From Actinomycetes bacterium (lineage in GTDB: Bacteria; Actinomycetota; Actinomycetes; Actinomycetales; Dermabacteraceae), in the NCBI GenBank assembly GCA_023389045.1, contig JAEWEZ010000080.1, positions 1-8,920 of the forward strand: a DNA stretch of 8,920 nt, written 5' to 3'. This document shows positions 1 to 5,922 of the stretch, one piece after another; the first letter of the stretch is position 1, and each line of letters starts with the position of its first letter. The translations under genes were made by a program, and so were the position numbers. The notes below the pieces were generated by a model that saw only the letters and a program-made list of their open reading frames with translations, made no database searches and was not told the DNA's origin.

Positions 1-586
1 GGGCGGGGGAGGCTTCACCCGAGACGACGGCTGGTTGAAGCCAGGAATCGGTTGCGGCGAGGGCCGGTTCAGGGGCAGGTTCGACGGGGAGGTCAACCTC
101 GGGGCCGGGGGCGACGGGACTGGCTGCGTCGGGATCGGAGGGGTGAGGGCTCGTCACAGCAGGTGTGGACGCGACGGGTGACGAAGCCTCCGGGGAGACG
201 GGCGCGGGAGCAACAGAGGCCGGGGTGGGCGTGGCCGGGGTCCAGCGTTTCTCGTCTTCCCGTTCCCGCTCTTCCCGCTCGCGTTCTTCGCGTTCGCGTT
301 CTTCCCGTTCCCGCTCTTCGCGTTCGCGTTCTTCCCGCTCGCGTTCTTCCCGCTCGCGTTCTTCCCGCTCGTGACGGGCCTGCTCTTCACGCTCACGGCG
401 AGCGCGCTCGGCGGCGCGGCGTGCGCGTTCGGCCAGCTCCTCGGGGGTGAGGGCGCGTGCGCGGCGGCCGCGGCGGGGCGAGGAGGGCGTGGACGAGTCA
501 CGGGGCGGTTCGATGGCGCCTCTCCTCCCGCGTTTCGTCCAACGATCAAGGCCTCCCGGGGCACTGCCGAGAATCCTAGGCGACAT
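1..586 (-). CDS. Partial charged low-complexity protein with EREER repeat
   Basis: This reading frame is open from about 586 to the left edge, so the C-terminus is missing and 195 residues are visible. From the ATG at 584-586, about 40 basic, disordered residues lead into LTPEELAERARRAAERARRE. Next come seven EREER pentads and a partial eighth ending EDEKRW (254-370). The rest, to the edge, is a Pro/Ala/Ser/Val-rich disordered tail. A five-residue period of alternating Glu and Arg fits a free-standing single alpha-helix better than a heptad coiled coil. High G/C at third positions and the lack of stops support this frame over the others, which read as Ser/Arg or Asn/Lys/Gly repeats. The start is uncertain: ATG 652 and GTG 622 are in frame upstream, and none has a convincing ribosome binding site. 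It is divergent from tgt. I do not recognise the family; such a layout often precedes a membrane or folded domain, which would lie outside the window. Confidence 0.62.
   Translation of the reverse strand, partial: MSPRILGSAPGGLDRWTKRGRRGAIEPPRDSSTPSSPRRGRRARALTPEELAERARRAAERARREREEQARHEREEREREEREREEREREEREREEREREEREREEREREDEKRWTPATPTPASVAPAPVSPEASSPVASTPAVTSPHPSDPDAASPVAPGPEVDLPVEPAPEPALAATDSWLQPAVVSGEASPA
254..370 (-). repeat. 15-bp tandem repeat encoding EREER units
   Basis: Seven consecutive 15-bp units at 266-370 each encode Glu-Arg-Glu-Glu-Arg on the minus strand. A partial eighth unit at 254-265 ends the array. Units differ only at synonymous positions (GAA/GAG and CGC/CGG), so the protein repeat is perfect while the DNA repeat is slightly decayed. 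This is a coding repeat inside the partial gene at the left edge. Such arrays can change length by slippage or unequal recombination in whole codons. Confidence 0.85.
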
Positions 587-691
587 TCCGTCGGTCCGGA
601 CATGACCTGCGGCTCGTTCCACATTGCGGCGCGGGAGGGTGGGGAGCGTCATCAGCCCCGCAGATTTCCCGCGCTGCCATGGGACGATGAG
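587..691. other. Divergent intergenic region upstream of tgt
   Basis: If tgt starts at 692 and the charged-protein gene at 586, this stretch must hold the start signals of both. I see no clear -35/-10 pair, operator or riboswitch-like fold on either strand. In particular I could not identify a preQ1 riboswitch. A GGGA at 680-683 lies 8 nt before the GTG at 692 and is the only plausible ribosome binding element. The limits depend on the uncertain starts of both flanking genes. Confidence 0.4.
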
Positions 692-1981
692 GTGGTGAAC
701 GTCCCCACCTCAGATCACCCCGCAGCCCCGCCCGTCGGCCCCGATGTTGGTTTCGAGATCACTGCTCGGCACGGTGAGCGGGCCCGCGCCGGCATCATCT
801 CCACCCCGCATGGACAGATCGCGACGCCCGCCTTCATCCCGGTGGGAACGAAGGCGACGGTCAAGGCGGTGCTTCCGGAGGCGGTCGCGCAGCTTGGCGC
901 GCAGGCGGTGCTCGCCAATGCCTACCACCTGTACCTGCAGCCGGGGCATGACCTGGTGGATGAGGCCGGGGGCCTGGGCGCCTTTATGAACTGGCCGGGA
1001 CCCACCTACACCGATTCGGGCGGCTTCCAGGTGATGAGCCTCGGTGCCGGTTTCAAGAAGGTGCTCAGCAGCGAGTTCGCGGGTGGCGAGAAAGCCCGCA
1101 CCGCCTCTGGGCAGGACGATGCGGTGGCGGAGGGCAAGGAGCGCCTCGCGCATGTGGACGATGACGGCGTTACTTTCCGTTCCTTTATTAACGGCGACGT
1201 GCACCGCTTTACCCCGGAAATCTCCATGCAGATCCAGCATGGGCTCGGGGCCGACATCATGTTCGCCTTCGATGAGCTGACCACGCTCATGAACTCCCGC
1301 GGCTACCAGGAAAAAGCCCTCGAACGCACCCGCCTGTGGGCGATCCGCTGCCTGGCCGAACACCACCGTCTGACCGCTGAACGCACCCACCGTCCCTACC
1401 AGCAGCTCTGGGGCGTCATCCAGGGAGCGCAGTACGAGGACCTGCGGCGCAAGGCCGCGCGGGACCTCGGCGCGATGGAGGTTGGCGGGCGCGGTTTCGA
1501 CGGTTTCGGGATTGGCGGCGCGCTCGAGAAGGAAAACCTCGGCACGATCGTCGGCTGGGTCTGCGATGAACTGCCGCAGGAACGCCCGCGGCATCTGCTC
1601 GGGATCAGCGAGGTGGATGACCTCTTCGTGGCCGTGGCTGCCGGCGCCGACACCTTCGACTGTGTCTCACCCTCACGCGTGGCGCGCAACAGTGCCGTGT
1701 ACACGCGATATGGCCGGGTGAACCTGACGGGCGCGAAGTACCGTCGCCAGTTCGCCCCGATCGACGAGACCTGCGACTGCTACACCTGCACGCACTACAC
1801 CGCGGCGTACATCCACCACCTCTTCCGTGCCAAGGAGATGCTGTCCTCCACGCTGTGCACGATCCACAATGAACGCTTCACGGTGCGCCTGGTCGATGAG
1901 ATCCGGGCGAGCCTGCAGGACGGCACCTTCGAGGAGCTCCGCGAGGAAAGGACCGGCGCGTACTACGGATCGCCGCGCTGA
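692..1981 (+). CDS. tgt: tRNA-guanine(34) transglycosylase (queuosine pathway)
   Basis: This enzyme exchanges guanine 34 in the anticodon of GUN tRNAs (Asp, Asn, His, Tyr) for a queuosine-family base; it is cytosolic and needs zinc. From the GTG at 692 it has 429 residues, the family's usual scale. Visible are the general-base motif TDSGGFQ (Asp108), GVIQG (Gln244), the nucleophile motif FDCVSPSR (Asp323), and the zinc site CDCYTC (Cys361, 363, 366) with the histidine of TIHN (His392), so it should be active. Oddities are an insertion near residues 125-155 relative to the Escherichia coli and Zymomonas enzymes, FDELT where those have FDECT (Leu196), and GGALEKE (275-281) where they have GGLAVGE. 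These residues line the base pocket, so substrate preference (preQ1 or queuine) is open. GTG 695 and ATG 602 are other possible starts; I prefer 692 because the translation further upstream overlaps the opposite-strand gene and looks non-coding. No other queuosine gene is visible. Confidence 0.96.
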   Translation: MVNVPTSDHPAAPPVGPDVGFEITARHGERARAGIISTPHGQIATPAFIPVGTKATVKAVLPEAVAQLGAQAVLANAYHLYLQPGHDLVDEAGGLGAFMNWPGPTYTDSGGFQVMSLGAGFKKVLSSEFAGGEKARTASGQDDAVAEGKERLAHVDDDGVTFRSFINGDVHRFTPEISMQIQHGLGADIMFAFDELTTLMNSRGYQEKALERTRLWAIRCLAEHHRLTAERTHRPYQQLWGVIQGAQYEDLRRKAARDLGAMEVGGRGFDGFGIGGALEKENLGTIVGWVCDELPQERPRHLLGISEVDDLFVAVAAGADTFDCVSPSRVARNSAVYTRYGRVNLTGAKYRRQFAPIDETCDCYTCTHYTAAYIHHLFRAKEMLSSTLCTIHNERFTVRLVDEIRASLQDGTFEELREERTGAYYGSPR

Positions 1982-2068
1982 GATCGCGGTGCCGTCACGG
2001 GGGCGCAGAGACGTCGATGCGATCACCGTGAGCGATAGGCCGCGACGCAGCGTCACAGGAGAGGATGA

Positions 2069-2076
2069 GGGGAGGG
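2069..2076 (+). promoter_or_regulatory. Ribosome binding site choosing start 2086
   Basis: A purine-rich GGGGAGGG lies 9 nt before the ATG at 2086. The alternative ATG at 2065 is preceded by AGGAG at 2057-2061 with only 3 nt between, which is too close for efficient initiation. This favours 2086 as the start of the propeller protein, although both ATGs are in frame. Confidence 0.5.
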
Positions 2077-2085
2077 CATAGGCAG

Positions 2086-3873
2086 ATGGCTAGGGACCCG
2101 CGCGAGGAGGAGCTCGATGCCTCCGACCAGGAGCCCTCACAGGCGAGTGCCTGGGATGACGCACAGGTGCGCCTGCACTGGCCCGAAGACGCTCAGGGGC
2201 GAGCTCAGCAGAGCCCGGACCCGTCGGCGGAGAAGGGGATAGCACCGGCGTCCCTCGATGAGGGGCCGTCGAGCACGCCCGGAACAGCATCCTCCGTGGA
2301 GCAGCCGGCAGCCAGCGATACCGGATCCGTGGCGAGCGATGACCTTGCCTCCGACCGCTGGACCCTGCTCGGTCTTGCCGTCACTGCCTTCGCGCTCGCC
2401 GGCATCGCCGCGCTGCTCGGTGCTCATGCTCTGATCGGTGCGCTGCGGCTGATTGCCGGGCTGCTCGCGGGGGTGGGGCTCGGCTTGGTTGTGCTCGCGG
2501 TGCTTCCCATCGGGCGCTTTTCCCGGCGGGTGCGCACCCTGCTCGCCGCCGTAGCGGCCCTCGTCCTCGCTCTTGCCCTCACCGTGCCTGCCCTGCTGCA
2601 CTCGACGCATCCCAGGCTGGAGGATGCCGCAGCTGCCCGCATCCCCGCGCTGAGCTCGAAGGACCGCATCACGAGCGCGCCCGTTCCCGGTTCCCCGGTG
2701 CTGATCCGGCACGGCAACGGGAGCGTTGACGTGCTGGATACGGGAGGTTCACGCACCATTGAGCTCACCCCACCGGAGATCCCCGCTCTCAGCGCCGATG
2801 GCACCCGTCTGCTGCTGATCGGTGCTGAGAGCACCCGGATTCAGCCACTCCATGGTGACGCCGCGGAGGAACGCACCGTACCCGGCCAGGTCACCTCCCT
2901 CGACGGCACTCTCGCCGTGGCACGGCACTGCGCCGACGGTGCCTGCCACCTCAGCGGATACGACCTCACCACCGCGAAGGCGCAGGCCCTGTGGACCCTG
3001 AGCGACGCCCCGGAAACCCGCGGACCAGATCCCGCAGGGGTCGAGGTTCCGGTCACGGCCCCGCCTGCCGGAGTGCTCGAGGCAATCACCGCCACCGCTC
3101 TGATGCCCTCGACGGCACTGCGCTACGACCCCGCCCAGGGGTGGCTGCAGATTGATCCTCGCACCGGTTTCCCCCTCGGCTCGGTGCTCGCCCCCGCCGA
3201 CTCCTCCTGCCGGATCGCTGCCACGGCTCCGGCGGTGGGAGCGGAGACCGGGCGGGGCCTGCTTCCCGCAGGGCCGACGGTGCTCACCGTCTGCCCCGGC
3301 CGCGAGGGCACCCTGCAGGCCACCGCCTGGGAAGAGGGGCGGCAGCGGTGGGCCTCGGCGCCGTCTCCGGCGGGCACCTGGCGGGTGCGAATGCAGGCTG
3401 GCCGGGTTATCGGGGTGGGCATCGAGGCGGGAGCCAGTGCCGAGGGCGAGATCATCGCCTCTCAGGCCCAGGCAGAGTGGTCCGCTCCCGGCGGCGCCCT
3501 GATGGCGCAGGCTGAGCCGCTGCGCGCCCGGATCGGGATGGATTCCTCACGCATTCTCGGGGTGAATGCCCTCGGGCAGGTGGTGGCCTATGACGCGGCC
3601 ACAGGGGAGAACCTCTGGTCGCGGCCGGGCCGCGAGGGGGCGGTGCGCGGGGCACTCGGTGCCGGAAGTGCCGTGCTGGTGCAGCCGCTGGAACGTCGCC
3701 ACGCCATGGATCCGAGGGGTGCCACCGTTGTGACGGTGCTGGATGCGGCACAGGGCAGCGAGCGGGTACGCGTGAGCACCGGGAACGACGTGCAGTCGGT
3801 GCATCCGGTGGGGCGTGACAGAGCTCTGGTCAACACCCCTGACGGCGCCTGGCTGTTGACAGCGCCGCGCTGA
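2086..3873 (+). CDS. Membrane-anchored PQQ-like beta-propeller protein
   Basis: The product has 595 residues in three parts. Residues 1 to about 84 are acidic, Ser/Pro/Gln-rich and probably disordered in the cytoplasm. About 85-164 hold three hydrophobic helices, with the basic RFSRRVR between helices 2 and 3. By the positive-inside rule this puts the N-terminus inside and the rest outside. From about 172 on is a long beta-rich domain with propeller-like strands, for example GQVVAYDAATGENLWSRPG (blade-like, PQQ/WD type) near the end and WLQIDPRTGFPLGS earlier. CADGAC and two further cysteines could form exported disulphides. I see no catalytic motif and no evidence that it binds PQQ; this repeat type in membrane-anchored actinobacterial proteins is usually taken as a binding or scaffold module, so the role is unknown. 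It lies 104 bp after tgt on the same strand and could be cotranscribed, but nothing functional links them. ATG 2065 would add seven residues. Confidence 0.88.
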   Translation: MARDPREEELDASDQEPSQASAWDDAQVRLHWPEDAQGRAQQSPDPSAEKGIAPASLDEGPSSTPGTASSVEQPAASDTGSVASDDLASDRWTLLGLAVTAFALAGIAALLGAHALIGALRLIAGLLAGVGLGLVVLAVLPIGRFSRRVRTLLAAVAALVLALALTVPALLHSTHPRLEDAAAARIPALSSKDRITSAPVPGSPVLIRHGNGSVDVLDTGGSRTIELTPPEIPALSADGTRLLLIGAESTRIQPLHGDAAEERTVPGQVTSLDGTLAVARHCADGACHLSGYDLTTAKAQALWTLSDAPETRGPDPAGVEVPVTAPPAGVLEAITATALMPSTALRYDPAQGWLQIDPRTGFPLGSVLAPADSSCRIAATAPAVGAETGRGLLPAGPTVLTVCPGREGTLQATAWEEGRQRWASAPSPAGTWRVRMQAGRVIGVGIEAGASAEGEIIASQAQAEWSAPGGALMAQAEPLRARIGMDSSRILGVNALGQVVAYDAATGENLWSRPGREGAVRGALGAGSAVLVQPLERRHAMDPRGATVVTVLDAAQGSERVRVSTGNDVQSVHPVGRDRALVNTPDGAWLLTAPR

Positions 3874-3888
3874 GTCAGCGCTGTCAAC
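3855..3888. terminator. Bidirectional hairpin between convergent genes
   Basis: A perfect 11-bp inverted repeat, GTTGACAGCGC at 3855-3865 and GCGCTGTCAAC at 3878-3888, flanks a 12-nt loop. It spans the last codons and TGA of the propeller gene and ends 12 bp before the stop of the convergent membrane-protein gene, the right place to stop transcription from both sides. Neither flank has a T-run, so it would be a U-less hairpin terminator. A second palindrome centred on 3874 (GCGCTGA/TCAGCGC) offers an alternative fold. Confidence 0.7.
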
Positions 3889-3900
3889 CCACCGAGGTCA

Positions 3901-3929
3901 TCAGAACTGTTCGACGGAGCGAGCCCAGT
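3901..3929 (-). repeat. Near-identical 3' end shared by paralogs, copy 1
   Basis: These 29 bases cover the stop codon and last codons of paralog 1. They match the same place in paralog 2 (4526-4554) at 28 of 29 positions, synonymous sites included. The encoded end is WARSVEQ plus one variable residue. The rest of the two genes has diverged much more. Confidence 0.85.
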
Positions 3930-4503
3930 GGATAGCCCTTCGGTAGCCGTACCAGCAGAGCCCGATAACCAGCAGCATGCCGAGGAGCTCACCGCACATC
4001 AGGGTCATGTCCAGCCACAGGGGGGTGTAGAGGCGCCCGGTGACACCGGCGTAGATTCCTGCTAGAAGGCCGGTCGCGACGAGGTCGATGACCAGGAAGG
4101 ATAGCGGGGTGAGGGCCATGATGAGGCCGCCGCCGATCGCCGAGCCACGCCCTTTCGCCATGATGGTCAGGCCAAGCACGGGCATGACGATGATCGTGAT
4201 AAGCCCGGCCGCGCTCGAGAAGCCGGCGTACGCGAGGTAGGCGATGTCGCCGGCGTCCTGGAGGGCGGCGAACTTATCGGCCTCGAATTTTCCGCGGAGG
4301 GTGAGAACCATCCGAGCCGCCACGATGCCGAGGCGGAGGACGAAAAGGGCGCACACGATTCCCAGAGCTGCCTTGGCGAACTGCCGGACGGCGCGGGCGC
4401 GCTGGCGTAAAGCCTGCGGGTTCGGCGTGGGAGTACCGGTTGGCGCCATGGACGGGTGTGGACTGTGTTGCCAGTTCTGCGGCGGTCTGTATCCCTGATC
4501 CAT
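3901..4503 (-). CDS. Four-helix membrane protein, paralog 1
   Basis: This 200-residue protein belongs to a family I do not recognise. A hydrophilic Pro/Gln tail (1-30, with QNWQHSPHP) is followed by a basic segment (LRQRARAVRQ, 32-41) and four hydrophobic helices near 43-64, 88-115, 127-153 and 165-187. A Gly-rich loop, AKGRGSAIGGG (116-126), joins helices 2 and 3. The basic residues place the N-tail, this loop and the C-terminal RRAIHWARSVEQF in the cytoplasm. The ATG at 4501-4503 has AGGAGA 6 nt upstream. It lies 22 bp after paralog 2, with the same layout and very similar ends, so the two arose by tandem duplication and are probably cotranscribed. There is no signal peptide, enzyme motif or transporter signature. 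A membrane-scaffold or small-channel role is possible but unsupported. Confidence 0.88.
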   Translation of the reverse strand: MDQGYRPPQNWQHSPHPSMAPTGTPTPNPQALRQRARAVRQFAKAALGIVCALFVLRLGIVAARMVLTLRGKFEADKFAALQDAGDIAYLAYAGFSSAAGLITIIVMPVLGLTIMAKGRGSAIGGGLIMALTPLSFLVIDLVATGLLAGIYAGVTGRLYTPLWLDMTLMCGELLGMLLVIGLCWYGYRRAIHWARSVEQF

Positions 4504-4525
4504 GTGACGTCTCCTGGCCTAGGGG

Positions 4526-4554
4526 TCAGGACTGTTCGACGGAGCGAGCCCAGT
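4526..4554 (-). repeat. Near-identical 3' end shared by paralogs, copy 2
   Basis: This is the partner of 3901-3929 and covers the stop and last codons of paralog 2. The single difference falls in the codon next to the stop and changes the final residue from Ser (this copy) to Phe (copy 1). Confidence 0.85.
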
Positions 4555-5137
4555 TGGCAGCCATCCGCTGGCCGAAGAAGCAGGCACCGCAGACCAGGAA
4601 CATGCCAATCAGGGCATTGATCTGGACGGTCGCCATCAGCCACCGGGGAGAGGAGTCTCCACCGGACACGCCCACGAAGATCGCCGTCAAGATGAGGGCG
4701 AGGAGAAAGCCGATGATGCCTTCGAGAATGAAAACGACGGGCGGAGCGGCCGCCACGATGATGCCGCCACCGACCGCTTTGCCCTGCCCCATCACCGCGA
4801 TGGCCACGCCAAAGGCCGTCATCGCAATGGCGAGAAGAAGAACGAGGCATGACAGCACGAGATAGATGAGCGCGGAGATCCCGCCGGCTGCAACGAGGCC
4901 GAAGGAGGCATCGGGATCGGGGTCGTTGGTGAGGCCGATGATGACCCGAAGGGCAAAGGTGACCAGGCGGATAGCGGCAAGGACGCACACGAGGATCAGA
5001 ACCACTTTGGCCATCCGTCGCACGTTGTAGGCGCGTTTGCGCAGATCGTCCAGGCCCTGAGCGGGAGCGCCCATCGGGGCCATACCTGGCTGCGGGCTGT
5101 GCTGCCAGTTCTGCTGCTGTCCGTACCCCTGCGTCAT
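4526..5137 (-). CDS. Four-helix membrane protein, paralog 2
   Basis: This 203-residue protein is a clear paralog of the next gene downstream: tail MTQGYGQQQNWQHSPQPG, basic segment LRKRAYNVRR (32-41), helices near 43-67, 87-115, 125-157 and 169-189, and C-terminus RMAANWARSVEQS. The loop between helices 2 and 3 is MGQGKAVGGG (116-125), aligning with AKGRGSAIGGG in paralog 1 and KGTGKARIGG in the third copy. The start at 5135-5137 is set by AAGGGGA 7 nt upstream and by alignment with paralog 1; the frame stays open further upstream (to 5332), but that part overlaps the third copy and the hairpin and looks non-coding. Because a strong hairpin lies upstream, it probably begins its own transcript. 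The only -10-like element I see is TATGAG at 5157-5162 on the minus strand, without a clear -35. Function unknown; the N-tail is probably cytoplasmic. Confidence 0.88.
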   Translation of the reverse strand: MTQGYGQQQNWQHSPQPGMAPMGAPAQGLDDLRKRAYNVRRMAKVVLILVCVLAAIRLVTFALRVIIGLTNDPDPDASFGLVAAGGISALIYLVLSCLVLLLAIAMTAFGVAIAVMGQGKAVGGGIIVAAAPPVVFILEGIIGFLLALILTAIFVGVSGGDSSPRWLMATVQINALIGMFLVCGACFFGQRMAANWARSVEQS

Positions 5138-5195
5138 CCTGAGTTCCCCTTCTGATCTCATACTCGGTTGCGCGATGCCGCGGCCCAGCCTAGAG

Positions 5196-5235
5196 CACAA
5201 CGCGCCACCGCCCAGAGGGGCAGTGGCGCGTTGTG
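5196..5235 (-). terminator. Strong hairpin after the third membrane gene
   Basis: A 13-bp perfect inverted repeat (5196-5208 with 5223-5235) is extended inward, after one mismatch, by GCCC/GGGC around an AGAG tetraloop. It begins 35 bp past the stop of the third membrane gene in the direction of transcription and lies 58 bp before the start of paralog 2. No T-run follows. A smaller stem (CGGCT/AGCCG, 5244-5260) sits between it and the stop. I read it as the end of the lacZ and third-membrane-gene transcript. Confidence 0.78.
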
Positions 5236-5240
5236 GATAA
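5232..5240 (-). other. Isolated DnaA-box-like 9-mer
   Basis: The minus strand reads TTATCCACA, a perfect match to the classical bacterial DnaA box. It overlaps the edge of the terminator stem. It is a single site with no cluster, AT-rich element or replication gene nearby, so it may be chance or an isolated DnaA-binding site rather than an origin. Confidence 0.3.
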
Positions 5241-5270
5241 CCACGGCTGCAGGAGAGCCGCGGTGTGGGA

Positions 5271-5909
5271 TCAGGCGTTCTGGTTGACCCAGCCGGCGAC
5301 CATGCGCTGGCCAAGGAAGCTGACGGCGGCAAAGATCACCAGGTCGATAAGCCAGTAGATGTTCTGGAACATCAGCTGGCCGGTCGATACCAAGTAGGTC
5401 TCGTACTCGCCACCTTCCATCACGCTCAGAATCACCGACGTGATGATGGCGATGATCATTTCCACGAAAAGAGTCACGAGGGGGATGGCCGCGATGATGA
5501 TGCCACCGATCCGGGCCTTGCCGGTGCCCTTGATGGCGATGAGAACGCCCAGCACGATCTGGCCCAGCACGGCGATCAGGCCGATGAAGGCGAAGATCCA
5601 GATGGAGACGGCGAAGGCTCCCGTGAAGACCAGGGTGTAGGGATCGGTGAAGGCGTAGCTGTCGGTTATGAGCCCGAGCCCGCGGAGGCAGAAGGTGAGT
5701 ATGCGGAGCACAACCACAGCCCAGATCAGGCTGAGCGCGATGGATCAGAGCTGCTGGACCCCGCGTGCACGCTGCGTTTGCACCGTCCCGGGCGCGATGG
5801 TCGGGTCGGTTGAGGGGTCGGCAGGCATCGGGGCCGACGGAGCCTGTTCCGCCGGATGACCCTGCGTGGTGTTGTGTTCGCTGTGTGGATCGCAGCCCTG
5901 CTGGGTCAT
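5271..5909 (-). pseudogene. Four-helix membrane protein, paralog 3, in-frame TGA
   Basis: From the ATG at 5907-5909 the frame reads 54 residues: a hydrophilic Pro/Gln/His-rich tail, then QRARGVQQL. It then meets TGA at 5745-5747 and continues in the same frame for 157 codons to the stop at 5271-5273. The downstream part has four helices and the family loop KGTGKARIGG, and ends FLGQRMVAGWVNQNA, matching FFGQRMAANWARSVEQS in paralog 2. Aligned with the paralogs (KRAYNVRRMAK, QRARAVRQFAK), the TGA takes the place of an alanine just before helix 1. With no frameshift, one nonsense substitution or a base error explains it. The first in-frame start after it, GTG at 5715-5717, lies inside helix 1 and has no ribosome binding site, so a shortened protein is unlikely to be normal. 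Readthrough is not excluded. It starts 27 bp after lacZ and was probably cotranscribed with it. It is the most diverged of the three copies. Confidence 0.72.
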
Positions 5910-5914
5910 CGTCG

Positions 5915-5922
5915 TCTCCTCC
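5915..5922 (-). promoter_or_regulatory. Strong ribosome binding site of paralog 3
   Basis: GGAGGAGA lies 5 nt before the ATG at 5907-5909, in the 27-bp gap after lacZ. A strong, well-spaced site at this ATG shows that translation was meant to start upstream of the internal TGA. This argues for a damaged gene rather than one that really begins at GTG 5717. Confidence 0.75.

Noticed and set aside
246..370. CRISPR-like or VNTR array
   Set aside because: The 15-bp units are contiguous with no spacers, and they encode a perfect pentapeptide in a long open frame. This is a coding tandem repeat.
165..374. Plus-strand Ser/Arg repeat protein (SRSRSS-like)
   Set aside because: It is the shadow of the minus-strand EREER repeat. 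The minus frame is longer, has better third-position bias and runs from unique sequence through the repeat.
371..691. Upstream extension of the tgt reading frame to an ATG at 371
   Set aside because: The added residues overlap the EREER-protein gene on the other strand and have no Tgt homology. Known Tgt N-termini begin near FEITARHG, so a start at 692 is enough.
710..1594. Long minus-strand open frame opposite tgt
   Set aside because: It lies within tgt, which has full catalytic and zinc motifs. High-GC genes commonly cast long antisense open frames; no recognisable domain here.
1982..2085. Terminator between tgt and the propeller gene
   Set aside because: Only a weak 6-bp pairing (TCACGG with CCGTGA) across a 24-nt loop is visible. 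It is too weak to call, so cotranscription remains possible.
5157..5162. TATGAG as the -10 box of the promoter for paralogs 2 and 1
   Set aside because: It is the best candidate in 5138-5195, but no acceptable -35 lies 16-18 bp upstream, so it is not listed as a feature.
5138..5332. N-terminal extension of paralog 2 to an ATG at 5332
   Set aside because: It would run through the hairpin and into the third paralog. Alignment with paralog 1 and the AAGGGGA site fix the start at 5137.
5265..5813. Plus-strand acidic open frame (Asp/Glu/His-rich)
   Set aside because: It is the complement of the hydrophobic third paralog; antisense of membrane helices in this frame gives Asp/Glu/His-rich strings. 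The minus strand has the paralog homology.
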